Assembly (NCBI GenBank): GCA_035461385.1
Contig: DATHVI010000032.1
Location: 1-30,922 of the forward strand
Reading direction: 5' to 3'
Length of the DNA: 30,922 bases
Source of the DNA: DATHVI01 sp035461385
GTDB taxonomy: Bacteria; Actinomycetota; Thermoleophilia; Solirubrobacterales; 70-9
Both the position numbers and the translations under genes were made by a program. The notes below the pieces were generated by a model. It was not told the DNA's origin, ran no database searches, and saw only the letters and a list, made by a program, of their open reading frames with translations. Positions 14,288-21,492 of this stretch are shown piece by piece (positions within the stretch are counted from its first letter, which is position 1; every line of letters begins with the position of its first letter).

Positions 14288-14755
14288 ATGGACGTTCTGG
14301 TCCTGATAGACAAGCTCGACGACATGATCCACAACGCCCGGCCGGTGCCGCTAACCGACCAGGTGCGGGTCGACCGTGAGGAGATCTACGACCTCCTCGA
14401 CCAGATGCGGGCGACGATCCCGGAGGAGATCAAGCAGGCGCGGTGGATCGTCAAGGAGCGACAGGAGATGCTCGCCGAGGCCAAGCGCGAGGCCGAGCGG
14501 GTAGTCAAGGAGGCGCGCGAGCAGCAGCAGCGGCTGATCTCCGACGAGGAGGTCTACAAGCAGGCCGAGCGCGCCGCCGAGGAGATCGTCGAGGATGCGC
14601 GTGAGACCGAGCGCCAGATCCGGCTCGGAGCCGAGGACTACGCCGACGAGATCCTCTCCACCCTCGAGGTCAACCTCGAGAAGTTCCTCTCCGCCGTCCA
14701 GCGCGGCCGCGACCGCCTCGCCGGCCGCGACGAGGAACCGGCCGAGGTCGGCTGA
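14288..14755 (+). CDS. SepIVA-like coiled-coil protein (DivIVA-related)
   Basis: A 155-residue, highly charged, almost wholly alpha-helical cytoplasmic protein with an Ala/Glu/Arg-rich coiled coil from about residue 45 to 125. The N-terminal ~45 residues (LIDKLDDMIHNARPVPLTDQVRVDREEIYDLLDQM, given here in part) resemble the start of mycobacterial SepIVA. QQQRLISDEEVYKQA and the C-terminal EVNLEKFLSAVQRGRDRL match its later blocks. SepIVA is about 245 residues, so this one lacks much of the central coil. SepIVA acts in septation and envelope growth in mycobacteria; the same role here is inference. Position, followed by yceD and rnc, matches the mycobacterial order. A TTG two codons upstream is an alternative start. 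Confidence 0.72.
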   Translation: MDVLVLIDKLDDMIHNARPVPLTDQVRVDREEIYDLLDQMRATIPEEIKQARWIVKERQEMLAEAKREAERVVKEAREQQQRLISDEEVYKQAERAAEEIVEDARETERQIRLGAEDYADEILSTLEVNLEKFLSAVQRGRDRLAGRDEEPAEVG

Positions 14756-14767
14756 GGACGAAAGGTC

Positions 14768-14796
14768 GATTCACGCACGCAGGAGGTGCCTGAATC
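14768..14796 (+). other. inverted repeat enclosing an orphan Shine-Dalgarno
   Basis: GATTCA (14768-14773) pairs with TGAATC (14791-14796). Between them is AGGAGGTG (14781-14788), a full match to the 16S 3' end, with no ATG, GTG or TTG at usable distance. It lies just after the SepIVA-like stop. A small TCGGG/CCCGA hairpin follows near 14806-14817, between the convergent genes, and could end transcription. Confidence 0.3.
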
Positions 14797-14841
14797 ACTG
14801 ACTCGGGGGCCCGACCGGCAACTGCGCGCGCCGGCGGATCG

Positions 14842-15447
14842 TCAGTCGTAGGTCGCCCGGATCACCGCGAGGTCGTCCGCCTCCCAGGTCACCTCGCCGC
14901 CGCACCACTCCGCGAGGTCGGCGGCCGGGGCCGGGATGTCGAATCCGGCCTCTAGCGGGGCGACCCGGCGCTCCGGCGGAACCGCGACGACGTCGCCGAT
15001 CACGAGCGCTCGCGACTGCTCGCGGACGCGGCGGAAGAGGTCGCGCTTGCCGCCGTCGTCGAGGTGGTGGACGGTGAGGACGGAGATCACCAGGTCCCAC
15101 GGGCCGTCGGGCAGCGGATCCTCGATCCGCGCCAGGCGTGCCTCGATGCCGAGCTCGCGGGCGCGGAACACCATCTCCGGGCTCGAGTCGAGGCCGGTGA
15201 CCTCGGCCTCCGGGTAGCGCTCGACGAGCCGGCGCGACGTCTCCCCGGTGCCGACGCCGAGCTCGAGCACCCGCCCCGGCGCGGGCGGGATCGCCGCGAT
15301 CGCCTCGGCCTGGAGCTCGTCGTAGCGCGGGACCTCGGCGCGGATGCGCTCAAGGTAGGTTTCGGGATCCCAGTGGAACTGTGCTTGCAACGCTAACCTC
15401 GACTCGTCGCCGGCGTTTCCGTCGCAGCCGGCCCGGCGGCCGTCCAT
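14842..15447 (-). CDS. class I SAM-dependent methyltransferase of unknown substrate
   Basis: About 200 residues with a single Rossmann methyltransferase domain. Motif I VLELGVGTGETSRRLVERYP and the acidic LDSSPEMV loop bind SAM, and LVISVLTVHHLDDGGKRDLFRRV corresponds to motifs IV-V. It resembles the UbiE/trans-aconitate methyltransferase group, but the substrate cannot be read. The start is uncertain. ATG 15447 gives 19 weakly conserved extra residues; a TTG at 15390 with GAGG seven bases upstream gives LQAQFHWDPETYLERI, closer to how this family usually begins. It is inverted and wedged between sepIVA-like and yceD, which are adjacent in mycobacteria. Confidence 0.8.
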   Translation of the reverse strand: MDGRRAGCDGNAGDESRLALQAQFHWDPETYLERIRAEVPRYDELQAEAIAAIPPAPGRVLELGVGTGETSRRLVERYPEAEVTGLDSSPEMVFRARELGIEARLARIEDPLPDGPWDLVISVLTVHHLDDGGKRDLFRRVREQSRALVIGDVVAVPPERRVAPLEAGFDIPAPAADLAEWCGGEVTWEADDLAVIRATYD

Positions 15448-15473
15448 CGTAGACCGAGGACCCCGCGACGACG

Positions 15474-15995
15474 ATGGCCCAGCGCGCAGACAGCATCGAC
15501 CTGACCAGGATCGCACCCGCCACGGGGGACGGAAAGCGGCTCGAGCTCGACGTGATCCCGGGCGAGTTCCACTACGGCGACGAAACCTACGTTCCCGCGG
15601 GCGAGGCGACGACGGCCCGCCTCGACGTCTCGCGAACGGTCGGCGGCTACGCGCTCAGGCTCCGGTTCACCGCCCACCTCACCGGGCCTTGCGTGCGCTG
15701 CCTCGAGCCCGCCGAGATGGGGATCGAGGTCGACGCTCGCGAGGTCGACCAGCCCGCGACCGCCGACGAGGAGCTCCGCAGCCCCTACGTCGTCGACGAC
15801 GAGCTCGACGTTCGCGCGTGGGCGCACGACGCGCTCGCGCTCGCGATGCCGCCGCAGTTCCTCTGCCGCTCGGACTGCGCCGGCCTCTGCTCGGTCTGCG
15901 GCGAGCCGCTCAACGACGCCGACTCGTCCCGGCACGACCACGGCGCCGGTCGCGACCCCCGCTGGGACAAGTTGCGTGAGCTGAAGCTCGACTGA
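15474..15995 (+). CDS. yceD: YceD/DUF177 family protein, 23S rRNA accumulation factor
   Basis: A 173-residue member of the DUF177 family, which in bacteria and plastids is linked to 23S rRNA accumulation and sits upstream of rpmF. The N-terminal half is a beta-rich domain containing LTGPCVRCLEPAE. The C-terminal half carries the cysteine cluster CRSDCAGLCSVCGEPLN, which is the family hallmark and probably binds zinc. ATG 15474 follows a GAGGA about 12 bases upstream, which is rather far. Pairing with rpmF downstream (126 bp) is typical, although the gap and the TACCAT box before rpmF suggest rpmF also has its own promoter. Confidence 0.9.
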   Translation: MAQRADSIDLTRIAPATGDGKRLELDVIPGEFHYGDETYVPAGEATTARLDVSRTVGGYALRLRFTAHLTGPCVRCLEPAEMGIEVDAREVDQPATADEELRSPYVVDDELDVRAWAHDALALAMPPQFLCRSDCAGLCSVCGEPLNDADSSRHDHGAGRDPRWDKLRELKLD

Positions 15996-16104
15996 AGCCG
16001 GGCGGGCGCACCGGGTTCCTCGCCATCGACCCCGCCTCCGGGGGGGCGAGTGCCGAGAACGGCGATCGGGTGCGGCCGCGGCAGCCGCGCCGCCGAGGTC
16101 CCGC

Positions 16105-16110
16105 TACCAT
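16105..16110 (+). promoter_or_regulatory. candidate -10 box for rpmF-plsX-acpP-rnc
   Basis: TACCAT ends 11 nt before the rpmF ATG, so the predicted leader is about 5 nt. The 126-bp gap after yceD has no SD at the ATG and no obvious -35 hexamer. Confidence 0.4.
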
Positions 16111-16121
16111 TCCCGCTCGCC

Positions 16122-16346
16122 ATGGCAGTCCCCAAGCAACGGACATCCCGCTCGCGCCGCGACAAGCGCCGGGCGACCCACAAGGTGAGCGCGCCGCGCC
16201 TCAACGAGTGCCCGCGCTGCCACAGCCCTCGGCTGCCGCATCGAGTCTGCAAGGTCTGCGGCACCTACGCCGGCCGTGAGGTGATCTCGTTCGAGCCGAC
16301 CGAGCCCGGCGGGGCCGGCGCCGTCACCGACCAGACCGAGGTCTAG
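16122..16346 (+). CDS. rpmF: 50S ribosomal protein L32
   Basis: A 74-residue large-subunit protein. AVPKQRTSRSRRDKRRATHK is the family N-terminus, followed by the two zinc knuckles CPRCHSPRLPHRVCKVCG (C+ form) and GTYAGREVI. ATG 16122 is clear from the MAVPK start. The last ~18 residues are an unconserved acidic tail. It is followed after 4 bp by plsX, the usual rpmF-plsX order that links ribosome and lipid synthesis genes. Confidence 0.95.
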   Translation: MAVPKQRTSRSRRDKRRATHKVSAPRLNECPRCHSPRLPHRVCKVCGTYAGREVISFEPTEPGGAGAVTDQTEV

Positions 16347-16350
16347 CTCG

Positions 16351-17424
16351 GTGACCACCGTCGCCCTCGACGGGCGCGGCGCCGACCGGGGGGCCGGGGT
16401 GATCGTCGCCGGCGCCCGTGCCGCCGCCGCCGACGGGATCGGCGTCCGCGTCTTCGGCCCCGCGGCCGAGCTCGCCGAGCTCGCCGGAGTCGAGGGCGTC
16501 GAGGTCGTCGACACCGACGAGGCGATCACGAACGACGAGGAACCGGTCGGCGCGGTGCGCTCGAAGCAGCGGGCGTCGGTCGTGCTCGCGGGGCGCGACG
16601 TCGCCGAGGGCCGCTCCGATGCGCTCGCGAGCGCCGGGCCGACCGGGGCGACGATGACCGCGGCGCTGTTCGCGCTCAAGCGCGTCCACGGCGTCCGGCG
16701 CCCCGCGCTCGCGGTTCAGATCCTCGTCCCCGGCCGCGAGGCGCCGACGGTGCTCCTCGATGCCGGCGCGAACGCCGAGGTCCGCGCCGGCGATCTGGTC
16801 CAGTTCGCCTACCTCGGCGCCGCCTTTGCCGAGGCCGTGCTCGGGATCGGCCGGCCGCGCGTCGCCCTGCTCTCGGTCGGCGAGGAGGCGAGGAAGGGAA
16901 CTCAGGCCCTCGTCGACGCACACGGGGAGCTCGTCCCGGCGACGATGATCGACTTCCGCGGCAACGTCGAGGGGCGCGACCTGCTGAGCGGGGTCGTCGA
17001 CGTGATCGTCACCGACGGGTTCACCGGAAACGTCGCCCTGAAGACGGTCGAGGGAACCGCGCAGGCGGTCGCCGACGCCGTCCGCGAGGCCGCGCGGTCG
17101 GGGCCGATCGCGGCGCTCGGCGGCCTGCTCCTGCGGCCGGCCCTCGGCGGGCTGCGGCGGGCGATGGATCCCGACAACACCGGCGGGGCGATCCTGCTCG
17201 GGATCGACGGGGTCGCCGTCGTCGGCCACGGGAGCTCGGGACCGACCGGGGTCGCGAACGCGATCCGGCTCGCCGCGCGGGCGGTCGAGGAGCGTGCTGT
17301 GGAGCGGACGGCCGCCCTGCTCGAGCGCTCGGGCGCGACTCGCTCGGGCCTGCGTGATAGGAAGGTGTCGACAAGCGACACCGAGGCGACGCAGGTGAGG
17401 ATTGAAGATGGCACTCGATCGTGA
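16351..17424 (+). CDS. plsX: phosphate acyltransferase PlsX
   Basis: Makes acyl-phosphate from acyl-ACP, the first step of the PlsX/PlsY route to phospholipids; peripheral to the membrane. The 357-residue protein starts at a GTG 4 bp after rpmF. Conserved blocks include GATMTAALFALKRV, LLDAGANAEVRAGDLVQFAYLG, PRVALLSVGEEARKGT, DFRGNVEGRDLLSG, DVIVTDGFTGNVALKTVEG and VVGHGSSGPTGVANAI. The opening VALDGRGADRGAGVIV departs from the usual IAVDAMGGD..P, a divergent N-terminal strand-loop. The 3' end overlaps acpP by 17 nt, so the acyltransferase and its carrier are translated together. Confidence 0.92.
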   Translation: MTTVALDGRGADRGAGVIVAGARAAAADGIGVRVFGPAAELAELAGVEGVEVVDTDEAITNDEEPVGAVRSKQRASVVLAGRDVAEGRSDALASAGPTGATMTAALFALKRVHGVRRPALAVQILVPGREAPTVLLDAGANAEVRAGDLVQFAYLGAAFAEAVLGIGRPRVALLSVGEEARKGTQALVDAHGELVPATMIDFRGNVEGRDLLSGVVDVIVTDGFTGNVALKTVEGTAQAVADAVREAARSGPIAALGGLLLRPALGGLRRAMDPDNTGGAILLGIDGVAVVGHGSSGPTGVANAIRLAARAVEERAVERTAALLERSGATRSGLRDRKVSTSDTEATQVRIEDGTRS

Positions 17425-17659
17425 CGAGGTGATGGTCAAGGTGAGGGAGCACCTCGCCTCCGAGCTCGACCTGAGCCCGGAGGAGATCGCCGAGGGCACG
17501 CGCTTTCGCGAGGACCTCGACGCCGACTCCCTCGACCTTTACGAGCTCGTGATGGAGCTCGAGGACACCTACGGGATCAGGGTCACCGAGGAGGAGGCGG
17601 CGAAGATCGTCACCGTCGGCGACGCAGTCGCGTACGTGCTCGAGCGGCAGCCTGCCTGA
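17408..17659 (+). CDS. acpP: acyl carrier protein
   Basis: An 83-residue acidic four-helix carrier for fatty acyl chains. The phosphopantetheine attachment Ser lies in DLDADSLDLYELVMELED, and ITVEE-like GIRVTEEEAAKIVTVGDAVAYV closes the fold. ATG 17408 has AGGTGAGG about eight bases upstream; a TTG two codons earlier is possible. It overlaps the plsX end and is 6 bp from rnc. The plsX-acpP-rnc run is common, although fabD/fabG genes often found between plsX and acpP are absent here. Confidence 0.95.
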   Translation: MALDRDEVMVKVREHLASELDLSPEEIAEGTRFREDLDADSLDLYELVMELEDTYGIRVTEEEAAKIVTVGDAVAYVLERQPA

Positions 17660-17665
17660 GGCGCA

Positions 17666-18406
17666 ATGGCACGCGGGATCCGCAGGCTCGCTCGCGGCCG
17701 TCGGCGGGATCGCGGGCGCGCCAGCGAGCCGGGGCCGGATCGCCTCCGCGAGCTGCTCGACTCGCTTCCGGACCCGCTGCGCAGTCAGGCGCTCAGCCAT
17801 TCCTCGTGGGTCGACGACCGCGCGTCCTCGTACGGCCGACTCGCCTTCCTCGGCGACAGCGTCCTCGGGCTGGTCGTCGCCGAGCACCTGTTCCGGCGCC
17901 ACCCGCGCGCGGACATCGGCCGGCTGACCAAGGTCCACGGTCAGGCGGTGAGCGGGCGCGCCTGCGCCGAGGTCGCCGAGGCGATCGGGGTCCGGGCGCT
18001 GCTGCGCGAGGCGGCGCCGGACGAGCTCGAGGGCGGGATCGAGCCGAAGGCGCTGCTCGCGAGCGAACGCGCGCTGGCCTCGATCTGCGAGGCGGTGATC
18101 GGCGCCTGCTACCTGCACCACGGGTTCGAGGCGACGACCGAGGCTACGGTCGCCGCGTTCGCCGACCAGGTCGCGGTCGCCTCCGATCAGCTGCTCGACT
18201 TCAAATCGGCGCTCCAGGAGCTGCTCGCCCGCGACGGCGCCCGCGTCCGCTACGACGTCACTCGGGAGGCCGGCCCCCCGCACAACCGCGTCTTCGACGT
18301 CACCGCGAGCGTCAACGGCGAGATCGTCGGACGCGGCTCGGGGCGAAGCAAGAAGGCCGCCGAGCAGGCGGCCGCCGAGCAAGCGCTCGAGCGCCTGCGG
18401 GGCTGA
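17666..18406 (+). CDS. rnc: ribonuclease III with altered active site
   Basis: A 246-residue protein with the RNase III layout: a basic N-terminal extension, the nuclease domain at about 26-165 and a double-stranded-RNA-binding domain at about 178-245 (DFKSALQELLARDG...GSGRSKKAAEQAAAEQALERL). RNase III cuts dsRNA in rRNA processing. The signature here is SSYGRLAFLGDSVLGLV in place of NERLEFLGDS. By alignment with the E. coli enzyme, Glu38 becomes Gly57, metal ligand Glu41 becomes Ala60, Asp45 is kept as Asp64, Asp114 becomes Ser139, and Glu117 is kept as Glu142. Two of the four metal-binding acids are therefore missing. Position between acpP and smc is the normal rnc slot. Whether it still cleaves RNA is open. 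Confidence 0.88.
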   Translation: MARGIRRLARGRRRDRGRASEPGPDRLRELLDSLPDPLRSQALSHSSWVDDRASSYGRLAFLGDSVLGLVVAEHLFRRHPRADIGRLTKVHGQAVSGRACAEVAEAIGVRALLREAAPDELEGGIEPKALLASERALASICEAVIGACYLHHGFEATTEATVAAFADQVAVASDQLLDFKSALQELLARDGARVRYDVTREAGPPHNRVFDVTASVNGEIVGRGSGRSKKAAEQAAAEQALERLRG

Positions 18407-18453
18407 TCGGCGGCGGGGCCCCCGCGCTCCGTCCGACCCGACCGCGAGGCTTC

Positions 18454-18459
18454 TAACCT
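18454..18459 (+). promoter_or_regulatory. candidate -10 box for smc
   Basis: TAACCT ends 21 nt before the smc ATG, in a 74-bp gap after rnc. The predicted leader is about 15 nt without a recognisable SD. It is identical to the TAACCT boxes before ffh and rpsP. Confidence 0.4.
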
Positions 18460-18480
18460 CGGCACCACGACGTCGCCCCC

Positions 18481-20856
18481 ATGCATCTAAGCTCGATCAC
18501 GATCAAGGGCTTCAAGTCCTTCCCCGAGCGCACCAAGCTCGTCTTCTCGCCCGGCGTCAGCGTGATCGTCGGGCCGAACGGCTGCGGCAAGTCGAACATC
18601 ACCGACGCGGTGCTCTGGGCGCTCGGCGAGCAGAGCCCGCTCAACGTCCGCGGGCAGTCGATGCAGGACATGATCTACGCCGGCGGCGAGGGGGTGGGGC
18701 CGAGCCGCTACGCGGAGGTCGAGGTCGTGCTCGACAACGACGACGGGACGTCGGAGGCGCCGTTCGCCGAGGTCTCTGTCATGCGGCGCTACGAGCTCGG
18801 CGGCGAAGGCGACTACCGGATCAACGGCGCCCGCTGCCGGCTCGCCGACGTCGTCGAGACGCTCGCCGACGCGAACCTCGGCCGGGAGATGCACTCGGTG
18901 ATCAGCCAGGGCCGGGTCGAGGAGATCGTCCACTCGAAGCCCCGCCAGCGGCGGCTGCTGGTCGAGGAGGCGGCGGGGCTCGGCAAGCACCGCAAGCGCC
19001 GCCGGCGGGCTCAGATCAAGCTCGAGCGAACGCAGGAGAACCTCGATCGGGCGCTCGACGTCGAGCGCGAGGCACGCAGCCGCCTGCGCCCGCTCAAGCG
19101 CCAGGCGCAGGCCGCCGACATCCACGCCCGGCTCGAACGCGAGGCCGGGGAGCTGCGGGCACGCCTGCTCGACTCCGAGCTCGCCACCCACGAGTCCGAG
19201 CTCGCCGCCGCCGAGGCCCGCGCGCGGGAGGCGCGGGAGGGGCGCGAGGCGATCGAGTCCGAGCTCTCGGAGGCGAACCGCCGCCGGAGCGAGATCGAGG
19301 AGCAGCTCGCCGAGCGCGACCGGCGGCGGACCGAGGCCTGGGGCCGGCTGAGCGCCGTCCGCGCGGCCCACGAGCGACTGACGGTCCGGGCGGAGGCCCT
19401 CGCCGGTCGCCACGCCGAGCTCGCGGCCGCGCTCGATCGCCACCAGGCGACGCTCGGCTCGCTCGCCTCGGAGCTCTCCGCCGCGACCGAGGCGCGCGGC
19501 GGCGAGGACCCGTTCGACGCCGGGCTCGAGCGGATCGGCGAGGCGCTCGCCGCCGCCGGCGAGGCGCTCGGCAAGGTGCGGATCGCGGCGGATAACGACC
19601 GCGGCAGCGAGCTCGCGCGGGTCCGCGAGCGCTCCGAGCACGCCGCTCGGGTCGCCCGCAGGCTCGAGGAGCTGCTCGGAAGCCGCCGCCAGGACTCCCT
19701 GTCGGCGCGGGTCGAGGTCGAGGCGGCGCTGCTCGCCGCGGTCGGGGAGCTGTGCGAGGCGGCGGCATCCGTCCGCGACGCCGCGGGTGAGCGGGCGGCC
19801 TCGCTCGAGCGCCGGATGCTCGGCGAGGCCGGGGGTGGGGAGGACGTCACCGAGCGGCTGCGCGCGTGCTCGCGGGCCGAAGCGGAGATCCAGGGGCGCC
19901 TGCGCTCGGCGAGCGAGGTCGTGACGCAGGCCGAGGTCGCCGCCGCCCACCTGCGCGACCGCCGCGCCGAGGCGATCTCCGAGCTCGAGGCGATCGCGAA
20001 GCGGCTCGGGCGGAAGATCGAGCCGACCGGAGAGGCCCTGGACGAGGCCGAGCGCGAGGAGATCGAGCGCAAGCTCGAGCGGCTGGCGCGCCGGCGCGAG
20101 CAGCTCGGCCCGGTCAACCCGCTCGCCGAGCGCGAGTACGAGGAGGCGCTCGCCCACGTCTCCGACCTCGAGGCCCAGCGCCGCGACCTCGAGTCGGCGC
20201 TGGCGGAGCTCGAGGGGCTGATCCGCGAGACCGACCGCAAGATCAACGACGCCTTCGAGCAGACCTTCGAGGCGACGCGGAAGAACTTCGAGGAGCTCGT
20301 CGAGCACCTGTTCCCCGGCGGCCGCGGCCGGTTGCGGCTCGTCGGCGAGCGCGCGGCGCCGCGCCCGGTCCTCGGCGGCGCGAGCCCCGGCGGAGACGCG
20401 GGCGCGACGCCGGAGGGCGAGGCGGCGGAGGACGGCGCCGAGGATGCCGACCGCGAGACCGAGGCGTTCCAGGAGCAGGGGGTCGAGATCGAGGTCACGC
20501 CCGCCGGCAAGGCGACCCGGAAGCTGTCGCTGCTGTCCGGAGGCGAGAAGTCGCTGGTCGCGCTCGCGTTCGTGTTCGCGGTCTTCCTCGCGCGCCCCTC
20601 GCCGTTCTACATCCTCGACGAGGTCGAGGCGGCGCTCGACGACGCAAACATCGATCGCTTCCTCCAGCTCCTGCGGCGGTTCGCGAGCCGCGCCCAGTTC
20701 ATCGTCGTCACCCACCAGAAGCGGACGATGGACGCGGCCGACGTCCTCTACGGAATCTCGATGGGCAAGGGCGGGGTGACGAAGGTGGTCTCGCGCCGCT
20801 TCGACCAGCCGGGCGGCGAGCAGGCGGTGCTCGACGAGGCGGTGGAGGCTGCGTAG
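18481..20856 (+). CDS. smc: short SMC-family chromosome segregation ATPase lacking a visible hinge
   Basis: SMC proteins are ABC-type ATPases that extrude or hold DNA loops with ScpA/ScpB. The head is complete. The N-terminal part (about 1-165) has ITIKGFKSFPERTKLVF, Walker A GPNGCGKSN (31-39) and the Q-loop SVISQGRVEEIV. The C-terminal part (about 575-780) has LGPVNPLAEREYEEAL, signature LSGGEKS (685-691) and Walker B YILDEVEAALDD with Asp713/Glu714. Between them is Ala/Glu/Arg-rich coiled coil. The protein is 791 residues, against about 1150-1200 for bacterial SMC. I find no globular hinge with its glycine motifs in the middle (about 335-480). An acidic Gly/Ala/Glu insert of about 40 residues lies just before the C-head GVEIEV strand. 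The ORF is intact, and its place between rnc and ftsY is the classic smc slot. Confidence 0.87.
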   Translation: MHLSSITIKGFKSFPERTKLVFSPGVSVIVGPNGCGKSNITDAVLWALGEQSPLNVRGQSMQDMIYAGGEGVGPSRYAEVEVVLDNDDGTSEAPFAEVSVMRRYELGGEGDYRINGARCRLADVVETLADANLGREMHSVISQGRVEEIVHSKPRQRRLLVEEAAGLGKHRKRRRRAQIKLERTQENLDRALDVEREARSRLRPLKRQAQAADIHARLEREAGELRARLLDSELATHESELAAAEARAREAREGREAIESELSEANRRRSEIEEQLAERDRRRTEAWGRLSAVRAAHERLTVRAEALAGRHAELAAALDRHQATLGSLASELSAATEARGGEDPFDAGLERIGEALAAAGEALGKVRIAADNDRGSELARVRERSEHAARVARRLEELLGSRRQDSLSARVEVEAALLAAVGELCEAAASVRDAAGERAASLERRMLGEAGGGEDVTERLRACSRAEAEIQGRLRSASEVVTQAEVAAAHLRDRRAEAISELEAIAKRLGRKIEPTGEALDEAEREEIERKLERLARRREQLGPVNPLAEREYEEALAHVSDLEAQRRDLESALAELEGLIRETDRKINDAFEQTFEATRKNFEELVEHLFPGGRGRLRLVGERAAPRPVLGGASPGGDAGATPEGEAAEDGAEDADRETEAFQEQGVEIEVTPAGKATRKLSLLSGGEKSLVALAFVFAVFLARPSPFYILDEVEAALDDANIDRFLQLLRRFASRAQFIVVTHQKRTMDAADVLYGISMGKGGVTKVVSRRFDQPGGEQAVLDEAVEAA

Positions 20857-20928
20857 CGGCGCTGCAGCGGCTTGCCGGCGACCGCGGGCGCAGCTACGCT
20901 CCGGCCTACACCACAGAGGGGGTTGACA

Positions 20929-21426
20929 ATGCTGAAGACGATCAGGCCGCGGGTGACGTACGCGAACGTCATCAGCACCCTGGCGCTGTTCCTCGCGCTC
21001 AGCGCCGGCGCCTATGCGCTCTCGCGCAACAGCGTCAAGTCGAAGCACATCGCGCCCGGCGCGGTGAAGCTCGCCGACACGGCGACCTCGCTCCGGCTCA
21101 AGTGCCCGGCCGGGACCCGCTTCCTCGAGGGCGCCTGCATCGAGCGCGTCTCGCGGCCGCCGGCGACGTTCGCGGACGCCGAGGACGCGTGCATCGACGC
21201 CGGCCGCCGGCTGCCGTCGATGAGCGAGGGTGCGGCGATGGCCTACGAGCCCGGCTTCGCGATCACGACCAACGGCGAGTGGACCCACGCTCGCTTCCAG
21301 TACAACGTCGGCGGCGTCAACATCCACGTCGCGTTCATCGTCGACGACAGTCCCGCCGGCAGGCTCTCCCACCAGACCGTCGGCAGCTCGATGGGCTTCC
21401 GCTGCGTGGCGCCGCCGCTGCGCTGA
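20929..21426 (+). CDS. small exported protein with Thermoleophilia-type N-terminal anchor, function unknown
   Basis: A 165-residue protein. Residues 8-27 (VTYANVISTLALFLALSAGAYA) form one hydrophobic segment, a signal peptide or membrane anchor. NSVKSKHIAPGAVKLAD follows. In my recollection this pairing is very frequent in exported proteins of Thermoleophilia. The C-terminal domain has four cysteines (CPAGTRFLEGAC, DACIDAGRRLP, GFRCV) and a C-type-lectin or FGE-like flavour (ADAEDACIDAGRRLPS...MGFRCV), but I cannot assign a family. ATG 20929 is chosen because GAGGGGG lies seven bases upstream; the frame is open 19 codons further without homology. It sits between smc and ftsY, which are usually adjacent. 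Confidence 0.75.
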   Translation: MLKTIRPRVTYANVISTLALFLALSAGAYALSRNSVKSKHIAPGAVKLADTATSLRLKCPAGTRFLEGACIERVSRPPATFADAEDACIDAGRRLPSMSEGAAMAYEPGFAITTNGEWTHARFQYNVGGVNIHVAFIVDDSPAGRLSHQTVGSSMGFRCVAPPLR

Positions 21427-21479
21427 GCCGACGAAAGCGGCGCGGCCGCCCGGGCCCGGCTCGCGCCGGCGCGTACCAC

Positions 21480-21485
21480 TAGCCT
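21480..21485 (+). promoter_or_regulatory. candidate -10 box for ftsY
   Basis: TAGCCT ends 7 nt before the ftsY ATG; TACCAC at 21474-21479 is an alternative at 13 nt. Either predicts a leader of 1-7 nt, with no SD. A GC-rich inverted stretch around 21440-21460 may end the upstream transcript. Confidence 0.35.
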
Positions 21486-21492
21486 CCCGGCG

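Noticed and set aside
17666..18406. rnc as a pseudogene
   Set aside because: The frame is full length, the dsRNA-binding domain is intact, and codon use matches its neighbours. The substitutions look like divergence rather than decay.
18481..20856. smc as a frameshifted or split gene
   Set aside because: Both head halves are in a single uninterrupted frame and no second SMC fragment lies beside it.
20923..20928. Perfect TTGACA as a -35 box
   Set aside because: It abuts the ATG at 20929 and has no TANNNT at 16-18 bp downstream. It is better read as the spacer between the GAGGGGG SD and the start codon.
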